The translations under genes were made by a program, and so were the position numbers. Positions 1 to 13,225 of a DNA stretch of 64,000 bases are shown in pieces (within the stretch, counting starts at the first letter, position 1; each line of letters opens with the position of its first letter). The DNA is taken from positions 84,434-148,433 of the forward strand of contig VTPC01000425.1 of assembly GCA_011009095.1 (NCBI GenBank), given 5' to 3'. Below the pieces are notes generated by a model that saw only the letters and a program-made list of their open reading frames with translations, searched no databases and had not been told where the DNA came from. The DNA comes from Ignelater luminosus. Lineage: Eukaryota > Arthropoda > Insecta > Coleoptera > Elateridae.

Positions 1-296
1 TCATTTGGACGTCCACTGCGTTCTGCATCATCGGTGTCTCTACGACCACGTTTGAAGTCAGCAAACCAACGTTTTATTGTTGTTTCTGATGGAGCGGAGT
101 CCCCATAACACTTTTCAAGCCATTGAAATAACAAAAGTAGCGTCACTCTTAGCACAATAACTCACAAAATAATGAGTAAAATATCATGAAATTTTAACAG
201 CTGTCTTTTGAAGGTTAGTACTAACTGAAAAAGCGCTGAATGCAATAGAACTAGCGCCATCTATTTGTTAGGCCTGGGACTTTTCAGCCCATGTGT
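1..296 (-). mobile_element. Truncated mariner (irritans-like) copy, 5' end
   Basis: Bases 1-125 are identical to 18006-18130 inside the mariner at 17337-18380, and the match continues to an end with the same terminal inverted repeat (AGCCCATGTGT), followed by the TA target site at 297-298. The transposase would read on the minus strand. Relative to the second copy, about 80 bp (18131-18210) are missing at position 125/126. That removes the transposase start codon, so this copy cannot encode the protein. The element enters the window already truncated by the window edge; its other end is not visible. Confidence 0.88.
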
Positions 297-298
297 TA

Positions 299-3200
299 CC
301 TAGACATTTTAAGGTAGTAAAATGAAATTAGAATAAAATGTGAATTTTTTTTAAATATAATCTCAAGGCGATAAACGTGTAGGTCACTATTGGCTCATGT
401 TGTTATAATGTTGACATGATAAATTCAAAATCAGAATTTTCTCCCGTGACTCCTTTGTGCTTATCTTCGTCCACTTTATAAATTAAAATTAATGAATACA
501 TAGTTCTGTGCAAAGTAAATTATGTGTAACTGTTAGTTCAATAATGCATTTGCAGCTTATGCCCCGAGGAGTATGTTTAGCTATTAACGTGCAGTTTGTG
601 TGCTTGAATGCAGAAATAAGTCAATTTCATTCTATGGCTTTAATTTCTGAAGTTAATGACATCAATTATGTTTATGGTAAACTACTTTAGCAACACTATT
701 TTTCATCAATGCTTCTATACAATTTTTATTTGGCTCTGGACTTTTAAGTGCAAAGGTTTATTTTGCATTCATGTACCTTTGCAATTTTATCTAAGGACAT
801 TAAAGATGAATAATAAATAATAAAAATATTTTGCTGATGTTTTTGTAGATTATTTACCACAATTAAAACTGGTGATAAACATCTTAGGTGGAATTAACTT
901 GAAACACTAAGAATTACCAAAATTGGAAACTGAAGCCAAAGTGACGTAAAAGTAATTTTTCGTAGTTCATTTAGCAAATAATTGTCTACTCTTTTCCTTC
1001 GGTTTCTCTACTGGCGAATTTCAAAAAAAAACCATATCTATAACGCGGTAAATCAATCACGAAATCAAATTGTTTTGAACAATGGTTGCGGAAAGAGAGA
1101 GAAGTTTTTGTAATGAGGATTCGAACAAAGATAAAAATAGCAAGGATGAAGAGTAATCAGATGAAGATCGAACAAACGGGCAAACTGAGTTACCTACAGC
1201 TTTATGTTGTCAAAATCCCGTTACCATTTAGCTTTTATCATATTATTCCTACTAAAAGTTTAGATTAGTTATATTATTTTATAAGTCCCTTTTTATTTTT
1301 TAAACGTAACCATAAAATGTATTATATCGATACTGTCGTCGTTTTATATTACTTTTATAGAAATCCATCAATAAAATTGGTCGGATACATCTCGTGGTAT
1401 CAGAGCAATTTTCTTAATTCGAATGCAATGACAATTTTCGTTTATTTAATTATGAAATATTTATGAAGTCTCGCTGAAAGGCGGTTTTCATTTTGAAAGC
1501 AACGAGACGCAATAAAACGACTGGAAATTAAAATTCATGTGAAGCGTCGAGCTGTCGGTTTCCGTGCATATTAAAACAGCGAACTGTAACACTGCTGCGT
1601 TCAGGCTCTCTTCTGTGCAATTTATATTTACACTGTAATGCCACATAATTTTATAATTTTGTATTTCCATTGTATTTTCTCTTATTCAAATAAACTAATT
1701 GGCTTTACTTTTGAATAAAATATTGGACACACTTTTGCGCAACGTGTTCATATTCTTGATGCATATGAATATTTTATATTTTTATATTTAATATACATTT
1801 TAACATGTTGTTGCTTGTTATTTATTTTTAGAAATTATCTAGTCTCTAGTTTGCATAACAAATTTAATCATCCGCAGATTTAAATAAATTTTCAAACGCT
1901 TTTATCTATTTTATTAAGTCTAAATTTGTATTTACACAATGGAACTAAATAATACGATATACGATAAAGATAATAGAACGAGAATAATAGAGTCACATTC
2001 AAACTGCTATATTTTTGTAAGTATTGAAAGGTAGATAGATATTGTTCGTCTAAACATTTTTTGTCACGATCGATGGTCAATACAACCCTTTACCGTAGCG
2101 GTTCGGTCTGATCCAAACTAGTTGATCTGGTCAAATTTGAAAAAAGATTATGCAGAAACTACGCAGGGTCGGGCTTGTTAGATACTCAGCGGATAAGTAA
2201 AAAGATATGTGCCGAACGATTCTTCATCAAGCTTGGTCAGGAATATCTCACCTACACCTAACATACAAGATGGAAATAGTCACGGCGGCCGTGAGTGTAG
2301 TGAAAGCATTGAAATACCAAAGCCACACTTTGTATGATTATAACAGCTAGAGAGTTTAGTTTATTTGGGATTATCAATAGTGCAAAAGAAATGTTCTTTT
2401 TGTAAAAAAAAAACTGTTGTTAGAAGTACCAAAAAGGTCGTTAGACTGTAGCTTTAGCTGACTACACTATCAACCAGGCAAAATCATTAAAGATACCGCT
2501 ATTGATAAGCAAACTGGGTTGAAACTCTGTTGAAAAGGCGGTTTTGCGACACGAAGCAAATGAAGAAAACTTGAAGTGACCAAGGTACTTAATGGTAAAC
2601 CGCAAAAGAAAGATGAGAGGAAAAAGTGTGTGATAGCGATAAGAAGAACGTGGAACCTGTCGTATGATTAGCAACCGTCATCAATTCATTATAGTGAAAG
2701 GTGTTAAGTATAGTTCGACAATTTTTCAATTTTAGCTATTACAAAAGGTATTTTTTTCAAGGAGTGAATATCTCCGTAATCGGATATTTGGCTCGCTAAA
2801 CGCCTTCCTAACCATTGTGATGAAATCTGGCACAGTCACACTATTATACTGTCCTAGTTTTTGGTGTTTAAACGGGCAATTTAATTTTAGAATTTAACCA
2901 CTTAGCAATTTCAGAGCAACTTAGCTGTCTGAAACCCTAATAACATCGAGACTTGCTAATTTTAATATAACTTTCTTCGTACACAAAAGACTAATTCTGA
3001 AAATAAAGAACTGCTAGTAGACTAGCTTCAATGTCGGGAACAGACATGACTCGAACTATTTTCGTATACTTGATCGAAACCAGAGTTTAGTTCAGAAATT
3101 CCAAACCGAAATAAGATCACTCTCACCAAACACCGTATCCTGTTTCAATCTAATAATCTAGTAATAAATTAACAGCCCTGGTCGTAAAAAATACTTTTAA

Positions 3201-4457
3201 TGCTCTCAAATAATTCTTTACATATGCATTACAATAAAAACCAAATTACTGCATTGGTGCAATATTTTTTAACAAGAAATAATTTAATAAAAATTGACAC
3301 TACCTAAAACTAACAACGTAAAAAAGTTAATTACAAATTGATTTAGTCTTGCATTTGGATAACAAGCCGCGGTTTTTGACGTATGGACTAAATAGGGCAT
3401 ACGTAAATCCCACAGCAAAGCCTTGCCTTTTGCTCAGATCACAAGCGTTAACTCATCAGGACACTCTAATTTTCTCGCATACAACCAATGTGTTCCAGTA
3501 CAGACGGAACAAAAATGAAAATAGGAAGAAAATGATTAATCTTGAGATAAAAGTTATAATCTTGAGATTTTGGTTTATAATCTCGAGGTCCCTTACTTAC
3601 AAAATCCCGTATTTCTGGATCTCGAATTGACTTTTCTAAGAGATTTCAAAATTGGATTTTTGTACATGAAAGATAATTTAAAGATTGGACTTGCCGTGGC
3701 GCCTATTCTTTATACAATGCTTTAGGTTTTAACCTAATCGGTCGTATTGGGTAATACCGCCTTGGCTATAAGTAAAGCGCAATAGATCAATTAAACTAAA
3801 GTATTGATTTATTCTTGAATTTAGATAACATGTAATAAACTTCGACGAGTGAGACAAAATTGTCTTACAGCAAGAACTACAAGCTTTTCTTACGAACAAC
3901 CATGCTCCAAGACCAATAGAATAGACTCCATAAATTAACCAAAGTCCGACAGATAAGTTACATTAAAATATTAAGTTAATCTTTGACTTAGATAACATGC
4001 TACGAAGAATTTTTAATTTTTTGTTTAGTTAGTTTAATGAATAAACAAAAGAAGATAAATGAAGGCCCAAATTAGGTCTAACTTCGTTACAGTTCACAGT
4101 TGAGTTGACAGTCTAAACTTACCTAAGATCATTTTTATTCTTAATTATCCAAATCAAAGGATCCTTAACGATAATAACAATGGTTTATAAACATAATAGT
4201 TTTGTTTATTTAAGCTAAAAGCAAATTAAATAAAATCACAAACTAGGGAAATCAGAATAAAAAAATGGCACAATTGGTATGGAGTATTAAGATATAAACT
4301 AGAATGTCAAAGTATGAAATTCAACCCTTCAGTAGTTAATTTTCATATAAACCTGTAACATCTGAAAACCAGCTGGTCAAAGATTCAAAAAGGGACAATT
4401 CTTTAGTGATTTATCAAAACTATTCGCTATCAGTGTGGTTATCGGGGAGGGTTAGTT
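299..4457. other. AT-rich noncoding stretch, no gene recognised
   Basis: Only short chance open frames of 60-93 codons occur here, on both strands, with no recognisable domain, splice-site-bounded exon or element terminus. Confidence 0.5.
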
Positions 4458-4469
4458 TCACAATTTTAA

Positions 4470-4806
4470 CTGTTCTCTCTGCGGTACGTGTGCTGGAGTA
4501 AATGGAGTTTTTATGGCAACATGGACCTCTCCGAAATCAAGAATATGAGGGCCGGGAAATCCCGGGCCGCCTGTTCTCACTAGGGTTTTTCCGAAGTTTT
4601 CCCTAGTGGTGAAGGCAAATGCCGGAGCAGTATTTTTTCTCGACCCCACAACCCAACACTCCCCTTTGACGCAATACTTTGTTCACTTCGCACTCCATCG
4701 TTTCACCGTTTCACCACAAACAAGCACCAAATCTGCTAAAGAAGCTCCACGAGAAGCTTACAACGGCCTCCCGTGGGGAAATAACTTTTGACTTGACTTG
4801 ACTTAC
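4470..4806. repeat. GC-richer island with two palindromes, unclassified
   Basis: The GC content rises here against AT-rich surroundings. Two hairpin-forming palindromes lie close together: GGGCCGGGAAATCCCGGGCC near 4550, and CACTAGGG...CCCTAGTG spanning about 4578-4609. The block ends in a short TTGAC repeat run near 4790-4806. It looks like a fragment of a repeat (a terminus or UTR of a transposon) rather than a gene, but I could not assign a family. Confidence 0.3.
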
Positions 4807-5039
4807 CGTTGTTTTTTTTAAATTGCAACTAGTTTTTTTTAATTTTAAGTCTTACAAACAAAAGAATTGTAGAGGTTTATTTTTGCTTTGTTCTTTGTAT
4901 TTGGTTTATTTATTTTTACTTTATTTAATTTTAAATCTTTTTAAAACTTTACTTAATTTGTTGATTGAAATTAAACAAAGTGTTTACGACAAAAACGGAG
5001 GTTTGGATCGAAAGAGAGAGAGAAAGAGTTTACGACTCT

Positions 5040-5960
5040 GAAGAACCTTCGAAATTCTTAAGTGCTGCTGGTGATGGCTGCTGGAGACTGATGCTGCTGT
5101 TGGGAGCTGTGAATAGAGTGGGCTTGGTGAACTCAGACATGCTACTGTTCCTTTTTTTTGGAGGCTGCTGGTAGGTCGAGTGAACTAGAGTCAGTACCGC
5201 CGAAGACGACCCACTGTTTAGAGGTTAATCTTTTTAGTCATCAAGTTAAAATGAATGAATGGCCGACGATCGCAAACAGAAAAACTCGAAACAAACCTGA
5301 CAGTGGATAGTAGTGAAAGTAATATTGGCTGACGGTTTACATAAAGCAGGCAGCACGATATCAATCTTCGCATCGACTGTAATACTGACTTGCAGACGAG
5401 TTGGTTTGATTGCGGTGACCTGGATTATAGAGCACAAGTAAGATTTAATCGAGTTTGGGTATGGGGCTGTGCAGGATCAGACGGTTAGACGTGGCGTTGA
5501 CAAGTGTGGTGATAGCTCTGGCGGCTGCAACATAACTGGTCTTGCCCCAAAACGTTTTTATCGAAGACTTACAGAACGATACCCCACTCTATGACATTAT
5601 CGTCCAACCAAGTCGCTATGATGGGACCTCAGAACGGAGATCCAAATCTCGCCGGTGGGAATAACAAACCAGCTCTTGATGAATGATTTATGAATGAGTA
5701 CCAACCAAAGTTCTCGTTCGTCCACGCAACACATGACACTGATCAGCCTGTAGCACGTAGACGTTCCCTTGAGATGGTGATGAAAATCAGGAAGATGCAT
5801 AAGTAAATGTCTTCGTCATATAGTAGGAATTGTAGTCATACCAAGCTTATTGTAACTTGAAAATGGACTATGCACGACGGAGAGAGAGAATACCCAGCAA
5901 TGTGTGGAGTGTCGTTTTAAGGATTTCTAGTATTGTGAGTGAGTGATGAGTATTGTGCCG
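5040..5960. other. GC-moderate stretch, unrecognised
   Basis: Base composition is less AT-rich than its flanks, and several 60-72 codon frames overlap on both strands. None has a recognisable domain. It may be a decayed LINE or an old exon remnant, but nothing supports a specific call. Confidence 0.25.
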
Positions 5961-6384
5961 AAGGACAACGCTTACAGTCTACGGAAACAAATAATTTTTT
6001 TTTTCTGAATATATGTTTGATTCATTTATTAGCTTAGAACAAAATTTTACATAATCAAGGGAAAATATAGGTTTTCTTGGGATTTATAGTCGGTATCAGT
6101 TTCCACTAATTTTGCAGTTTTGAGTTTTCTAATTGTGAAAACGTCTTTCTTAACACATTTTTCATTCCCTACTTTCTTTCCCCGATTACACTTACTAGTT
6201 CGGATTCTTCACTTTTTCATTCATTCATCCAATTTATCTTTGTTTATGTTCTATCTATGATGAGTGGTAGATTGCTGTTTTTCTTTATTTTAGCATTTTA
6301 GTTTTGTTATGCATCTTTCTGCTTTTTCATTTTCATATTTGTTATTAAATTGTAATTTTCTGAACTTGTTTGACTCGATTGTAT

Positions 6385-6860
6385 AAGGTGTTCCAAAAAA
6401 AACATGAATACAGAGATACCACAGATTTCTGGGATCAAAATAAGACGGTTTAACCCAGCCTATCTATATCCTAAAGTCTACTGTCTCCGAGATACAAAGT
6501 GTCAAAGTTTCATTTAAAACATCTAGTTTCCTCAATATTTCAAGAATAAGATGAGATATCGGGATGAAGTTTTTTACTTGTTACTTGTTACTCTAAGGTG
6601 TCTACGATCTTACATAGTTTTTTGTACGATATCTTTATCAGAGGCGGGAAAATAAGAAGCGAAATAGCCCACTACCCTAAAGCATAAATTGAAAAATAAC
6701 AATTTGCACTTTTTCCGTAGAATGCGCCATTTTCTAGTAAAATTGGATTTTTCAAAATCGCTAAAATTCAACGGCTTATTGATTGACAGAAATTAAGCCT
6801 ATATTGCCGTATGACTTTTTTTTCTAAAGTGCACCATTTTCGGAATACAGGGTGTGAAAA
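6385..6860. repeat. Possible decayed transposon fragment
   Basis: The block opens with AAGGTGTTCCAAAAAAAAC and closes near CGGAATACAGGGTGTG, styles of terminus common to arthropod interspersed repeats. The interior is AT-rich with no coding frame. The ends do not pair well, so the call rests on look alone. Confidence 0.22.
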
Positions 6861-7099
6861 GTTGAATTAGAAACAAGGAATTTTAAATTATGTATATTAG
6901 CCTACAATAGGGAGTGAATCACTAGTAAATTGGTTTGGATTTCTAAAGGCGATTATGATAATTGAAGATTTAAGTATTTCATTGCTATCAAACTTAACTA
7001 AAGCACCAGACAAATTAATGGCAAGAAGATTGATCTACGACTTGAAAACCAGAAGTAAACTCTCCGAGTGACAATATGTTTTTATAGAAGAACCTTTAG

Positions 7100-7560
7100 G
7101 ATCTTGGCAATGGACAAGGTAGTAGATATTATAAAAAGAAACAAGACACGTAGAAAACGTCTAGTACTGACAGTATTAGATATAAAAGTGCGTTCGAATT
7201 AGCACAACATCCTAGGGATAATGAAACGAATGGGATATAATAACAAATTAGAAAAAACAGTACTAAGCTGTTTAAAAAATAGAAAGGTTTAAAGAGGAAA
7301 TTCAAAGGGTATTCCCGTACGGGTCATCATAAGGCCCAATATTATCGTTCACGGCAATAGAAGATTGGTTTAGGAAAATGGAAGAAACTGCAGAATAATA
7401 TTGCGAGTCAAGCTTTCCTTGATGATCAAATAATATTGATAGAAGGTAGAACCAAGGGGGAGGAAGTCAATAAGTGAAAACGAGTATCAGAATATAATGT
7501 AGGGAAAACCAAAATTATGCACTGTCCGTAGCATTATAGTTGAAAACAGACATTAAGTAT
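7100..7560 (+). pseudogene. R1/jockey-like LINE reverse transcriptase relic
   Basis: Three pieces of a non-LTR retrotransposon reverse transcriptase can be read on the plus strand, in order but in different frames. The first is VLTVLDIKSAFELAQHP (about 7163-7213), the first catalytic block with its aspartate. The second is a degraded PYGSSxGPIL stretch (near 7312-7345), corresponding to the PQGSxLGP block. The third is AFLDDQIILIEGRTKGEE (about 7420-7473), the catalytic xxDD block followed by the usual xGRTxEE stretch, and after it KTKIMHC. Stops and frameshifts separate the pieces, so no protein can be made. The order and the GRTKGEE tail favour the R1/jockey group, but the clade call is tentative. 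Confidence 0.55.
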
Positions 7561-7689
7561 TCACCGGTGATAGCTGACGGATGAACCTATCATTGCAAAT
7601 ATTTGCGAAACAAGGCACTGAGAGTTTTACACAATGCAATGACCACATACTAAATGTCTCGTTTAAGAGTATTAGGATGGATTTGGTAT

Positions 7690-8890
7690 TCTAATATAAT
7701 TCGATCTCTTCGTTGCAAAAATGAGATTAGAACATTTTTTAGAACAACCTATCACACCGGAAACGACGTGGACTTTTATTTTTTAAATTAAAATTCAATC
7801 GACAGCCGGTAAGATTCCCGACATAAAAATATAAAGTACAATAGATCTAAACTTGATAATATCGGGATTATAACAAAAAGAGAGACTGTTTCGTTTAACG
7901 CTCTGCACGCGATTACTCCGGAACCGTTTTAAAGTTATTCGTCTAAAGTTAAGTATTCTGCTATAGTTTGACATTTAGATTGCAGATATTAAATTAGAGA
8001 ATGTTTTAGAGCAATCTCACTGTATTTATAAAATTAACGAAAAGGACGCAGTTAAGAAAAAACTTTGTAATGTGGGGTTTACTATGTTCTATGAAAAGTA
8101 AGCAACCATTCTCGTTTGTGAATAACACAAATAGGGTGATTTATGGTACTCAACATTTTTTTATCGAGAATCGTGCAAAGTATTGATCGGTTCAATAAAA
8201 AAGTAGAGATTCCATTTAACAAATGAATTCCGGTAATACAGGTTGTTCCAGAAAATGTTCTAATCACCGTTTTGCAATCTAGACATCGTTTTATATTAAA
8301 ATCCTTAATTTTAGTTTGTTAATTTTAATTGTTCCCTAATAATCGAATGTAGACCGTTAAACAGAACAGATTCCAATTTTTTGTTCTAATTCCGTTTTTA
8401 TCGATTTTAGACCTACAGCACCTAATAGTAATTTTGGTGACAGGTTGTTCTAAAACATGTTCTAATTATCTATTTGTTTGTTCTAATTTTTTTATTATTG
8501 ATTTTAGACCTATGGTACTCTCATACTTATCTTACAAACCATCGATTGCAGCATTAAAAAAAAGTAGTCCCATATAACAAATAAAAGTTGACGTCGTTTC
8601 CAGTTTGGCAGATTATTCTTAAAAATGTTCTAATTTTATTTTCGGGATCTAAAGGTCGATTTATATCAGAATACTTAATTTAGTCCAATAGTTTTAACGG
8701 TTTCCGAATTAAATTAAATTAAACGGGACAGTTTCCGTTTTTTGTCCTATTTCCGCTATTATCAATTTTAGACTGCTTTTGTATCGGAATAAATATTGCG
8801 GGTTGTCGATTGGAGCAATAAAAGAGTATCAGTTCTATTTAACAAATAAAATTAATTATTCCAGAATACATAATTTTAGCCCAACAGCTG
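7690..8890. repeat. Foldback repeat with direct repeats in one arm
   Basis: A module containing GGTTGTTCTAAAA and ATGTTCTAAT appears in plus orientation near 8238, 8451 and 8610, and as its reverse complement near 7722-7758. Linked sub-motifs also repeat: GATTTTAGACCTA-like near 8404, 8504 and 8765, and a TTTAACAAAT-like piece near 8215, 8573 and 8838. A CGACAGCCGG piece at 7800 mirrors GGGTTGTCGATT near 8795. This is a decayed foldback or composite satellite-like repeat of about 1.2 kb. No coding capacity was seen. Confidence 0.5.
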
Positions 8891-8899
8891 GACACGCTG

Positions 8900-10560
8900 T
8901 TTAGCAGAGTTTTGAGCACACATATGGAAGTGATAAGGCCAATTTGACTCAAAAAGGCATCACGCAAATGGTTTTTATGTACGGTTTAAATTTAAGAAAA
9001 AAGATATAAAAATCCTAGAATCATAAGACTAATGCCCTCTAAAGACCTTTCCTAATGGAGGTGCTAGTTAATGTAAAACCGCTTGGGATAGTAACAGAAT
9101 CTGCAAGTACATATTATACAAGACTTGGAAACAAAGAATGAGAAGAAATGGTGAATGCTGTGTACCTTCCGCATTCTTGTTAAAAAGAAAATTTGGACTT
9201 TACAATAGCGGAGCAAAGACGCTTAGGAACCGATATAAATTGAAAAACGCGGTAGGAGTAGCAGGCCGGAAATAATATTTAAAAAGTTTTTAATAAGGCT
9301 AATAGAAGAGTGTTCAGTGCTTAGAGTGATGTATTTAACATTGAATTGAGAAACAAGACAGAAGAAAGCAGGTTAAGCTTTATTAGATTAGAGCACACAT
9401 AGGCCATTTAGAAAATGGAAAAGCTAATGAAATTCCTGCAGAAGCTACGAGACAGAAAATTACTAGAGACATTAAAAAGCCAAGATGAGCTATTGAAAAA
9501 AAAACTAGAAGGAAACTTAAAGACGAATGGAGAGATATTGGAGGTCTGCTATACAGGGTAGGACACTTTTTAGACTTTGTCCAGGTCTTGAAAGTGGCCT
9601 TTTTAACTAAATTTTATCTTTTAAAAAAATAGATATCTGGATAGTTCAAGATTCCTAGAACAATAGTTAATGGCTCCGTAAATTTGATCCCAGACCCGGA
9701 AATGTTTGTTCTGATTCCAGGCTCGAACACTCGTCGGCCCAGTGTGGTTTCGTTCTGTTTGTGCCGTTTACACTACATGCACTAATGGACTGTAGACGTA
9801 GATGTAGAAACCTTGAAAGTTATGAAAAAACAGATTAAGTGGTAAATGACATTTGAGAAGTCGTATTCAAGATACAAACCTTTCTACCGTTCAATGTTGT
9901 TTAATTTCGAATTTGTCATGAAGATAGTTTAAGTTAATCAAGTTTGATGACCATGAAATACTGCTTTCTGGAAAGAATCCATCCATGTTCTCATGCTGCA
10001 GTAAGTTGTTCGGCAGGTGATATCATGTTGTTAAAACTGATATTGATATGGTAACTACATACGAAAAGAATTTGTCCTCATTGCATTTTATAAAAGAATA
10101 AAGTTAGATTTTTGGTCTTTTACGAATTTATTATAAATATACTGTTTGTTAACAAAACCTGTTGAAAAAGTTTCATTGTCCGTTAACAGAGGTTTAGTAA
10201 AATTGGATCAAATCAGTTGAACTCGCTAAAAGGCCCAACGTAAAACTTTCTGGAAGCCAAAACAGATTAATTTGATTCAGGAAATGGAGGATGCAATTTA
10301 ATAAAGTCCTTAATAGCAAGTCCATACATGAAGATTAAGGAAGGTTATCAATCTCAAAAATGAAATACTAAAGTATAGTCATTTTGCATCAAGGAATGAC
10401 GTTTAGAGACGTTGGCCTGGACACATTGCTAGAATTTGCAATGTGCATTTAGTACCAAGATAAAATAGATTCTCGGTGGTGCGATACCGATAGACTAGTC
10501 ACAGCTTAAAATGTAATACCGAAAAGCAAAAGAAAGACACTGAATTAATAATTATATTTA
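8900..10560. other. Probable LINE debris, no intact gene
   Basis: Scattered coding-like fragments with stops occur here. The clearest is RRWPGHIARIC at about 10410-10442 on the plus strand, resembling the RRWxGHVARM motif found near the C-terminus of many insect LINE reverse transcriptases. A lysine- and glutamate-rich frame near 9410-9560 may be another piece. No element boundaries were found. Confidence 0.3.
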
Positions 10561-10602
10561 ATATGCGGGTAGATTTCCAAATCTGACTTGAATAATAGAA
10601 GA

Positions 10603-11977
10603 TTACGTCGATTTTATAGATTGTATATGCTCACATTCTTCAGTTTTAACTACAATGCTTTGATAAGCGTGCACTACATTTTTATTAGTAAAACATACAG
10701 TACCACCACCCCTCATTGTCTGACGGCTCTAGAATATTTAAAAAATAATCTATAATAAGAAAAAAATACTCAAATTTACTACATACTGCCCTGTTAACGT
10801 CACCAATGCAAATCCATTTCTTTGGTGATCTACGTGCCGAAACTGCCCATTTACTATGGTCTATAGTAGTTTTAAAAGATAACTCAAATTGATTAAACCG
10901 AAGATGTTCGACATTATTTACGCTGTAAAAAGCAATTTATTAGACATAATAGTAATAAAGTATTTTAATATACCTATAGTTTTTATTACAGTTTGATGGT
11001 AGGGGATTCTTAGAATTCAACCAAGTTTGAACGTACAAATTACTATGCAAAGTTGGTGCAACCCAATCCAAGTATAAGTCTTTACGAAAAGAGCCTTTTT
11101 TGGCAAACGAAAAAAATGTAATATCTTGTAAAGATGATAATTTTTCTAACTTTTTTTCTCTGAGTCTGTGAGTCTTCGCGATATGTGGATCTATATAATT
11201 AAAATACACAGACTTTAGATGTTCTGGTACGTTCTTGTAAAATACGTTCGCTTCATTATATTCTAGTTGAACACCTAAAATATCAATAATAACAAGTAGT
11301 CCTTGCAGTATTCTTAAGACATATACATACCTACTTTATTTAAATTTGTAACATCTAGAGAAATACACAAAAAATTTTGCCCAAATCTAAGGCCATTTGG
11401 GGGATAAAATCCTGTTTTGTTCATTATTGGAAAACGAGGTACAGAATGCACCAACCAAATTCCACCACTTTTATCTCCCAAAACTAAGCCTTTTGTGTGC
11501 CCAGCATTGGAATTTGTAGTTCCATCGGGTAATTGATCAGAATATAAACATATCAGAATGTCTCTATTCTAATCGATTTTTCTAATTATTATTCTTTGTT
11601 TTATTTTTATCATTAATAATTACCTTTCTGAAAAGTGGTTCTAATGTATGTCCTATATGCGATTTGATATCGTTTATAGGAATGTGCAATAATTTCCAAG
11701 TATAATCGTCATTAGAAGATATATACGCGTAAGCTCTCCCATATTGGATTAGGTAATTTGAGTGTTTTACCCGAGGTAATTTATATAAGACATACCTTAA
11801 AAGTATAACTGTAACCATAAATAGTATTGGTAAATATTCAATATTGAATTACCAATCCACTGAATCTCCAAAATGATCTCTACATTGTATTGCCCAAGAA
11901 TGGTAATTGTAAAATAGAAAAATAATTATGATATTTTTTAGAATGTCTATTATCGTTTTATTTGATGTTTTTAGCAT
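10603..11977 (-). CDS. DNaseII: Deoxyribonuclease II (plancitoxin-1-like), six exons
   Basis: DNase II is a lysosomal acid endonuclease that digests DNA from engulfed or dying cells. Exons, minus strand: 11977-11853, 11795-11624, 11568-11331, 11274-10974, 10922-10787, 10730-10603. All junctions are GT-AG and in phase. The start ATG gives a short polar N-terminus, then a hydrophobic IIIIFLFY segment fitting a signal peptide, then DSVDWYVLYKLPR, the family N-terminal signature. Both catalytic HxK motifs are present: GHTKG near residue 123 and DHSKW near residue 301. WLVHSVPRFP, WICIGDVNR and RGGGTVC are further family blocks. As written, an A7 run in exon 6 (T7 at 10679-10685 on the plus strand) shifts the frame to a TAG at 10674-10676, giving about 342 aa. 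One extra A would let the conserved C-terminus run to a stop at 10603, about 366 aa, close to the usual 350-370. Introns are small (49-57 bp) except intron 2-like ones of similar size. Confidence 0.92.
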
Positions 11978-13225
11978 TCTCTTATTTTGTAAAATTAAAA
12001 TTGTTTTGCAATAAACTAACAATGTTTATTGTCACACGCAACTTTATAATAGAGTATTGTTTAAGGTTTATTGCTGTGCTGCATTCTTTAAATAGAATTA
12101 GTTGCAGGAAGTATATAATACGGTGTAGGTTCATTTAGCTGGACTGTTTCGGCTTAAATTATTGAATCCGTTGCACTTTTCGCATTCTACCGTATCAAGC
12201 TGTTCTCATATCTATCCTGTTACAGCACTCTGTTGTATATCTTGCTATCTATTTTCCCATAACAAAATTTAATTTTGAACTATCTGTTTGTCTTTTCAGT
12301 TATTCCAAATCACGCAGTTCTCTTAGCTTTTATTCCATTTTAATTTTAACCCATTAAATACTACCACAGGAAATAATCAGAAATCTAAGTGCAAAAGCTT
12401 TTAATTCAGCTAAAACTGGTCCACTATGGCATGTTTCACAACAAAAGTTCATAAACAAATTTTGCGTATACTCTTTTCTTGCCCGCTATATATAAGACAC
12501 TGGGGCTTCAAAATACATAAAAGTATACACTGTGAATAGATGCAGATTTTACAAAAGATGGTAATAAAATGGTAAACAACGATTATATTTTCTTTGATAA
12601 GCCAAAAAACATCTAATCAAAGTTCTGTAAGGAGCTGCAACCGTCCCCGATATTTTTCAAGAAAAGTTTTAGATCAGTGAAACAAAGAAAATTGTGTTTT
12701 TCTAAATGTCGGGTAGTTTTCTCAACCATTGGTAGGTGTGGCTTGTCTACAGTTCATTGGGCTATAAACCAAAATGTTTGTCGCATCACTGGTAACACTA
12801 AGTTTGCTGCAATAACTAAATAATTTCTTTTGTACAAGAAGCATATTACTTCCATTGTTGCTTAAATTTTCCCAAATTGTCAAACTGTGTGTTTCTGTAA
12901 AGTTTCTCTAATACGATACGCTATAAGTATGACAAGCAGTTGGAAGACCAATATCATTTTCACTTTCTTCTCAGTTACATCGGTTGCATCATTTTAAAGA
13001 ATTAGTTCGAAAGTTTTCTTTCTTTTCTTGTTCTATCTAAAAGTGACCTTATAGCCATTTGATAGAATCAATATCTCTGCTAACGGTTATAGGCATAATC
13101 TTCTTCCATATTATGAATACCACTTCTTATGTCAAGAACGTCGATTTACTTTCCCTATAAAGTCATACATACTTACACCAAGTTATCCAATATCGATTTT
13201 AGTGTTCGGAATAAATGCAGGTAGG
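11978..13225. other. Upstream flank of DNase II, no gene recognised
   Basis: AT-rich DNA upstream of the DNase II start. It should hold that gene's promoter, but no TATA box or initiator could be assigned with confidence. No exon or transposon terminus was recognised. Confidence 0.4.
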
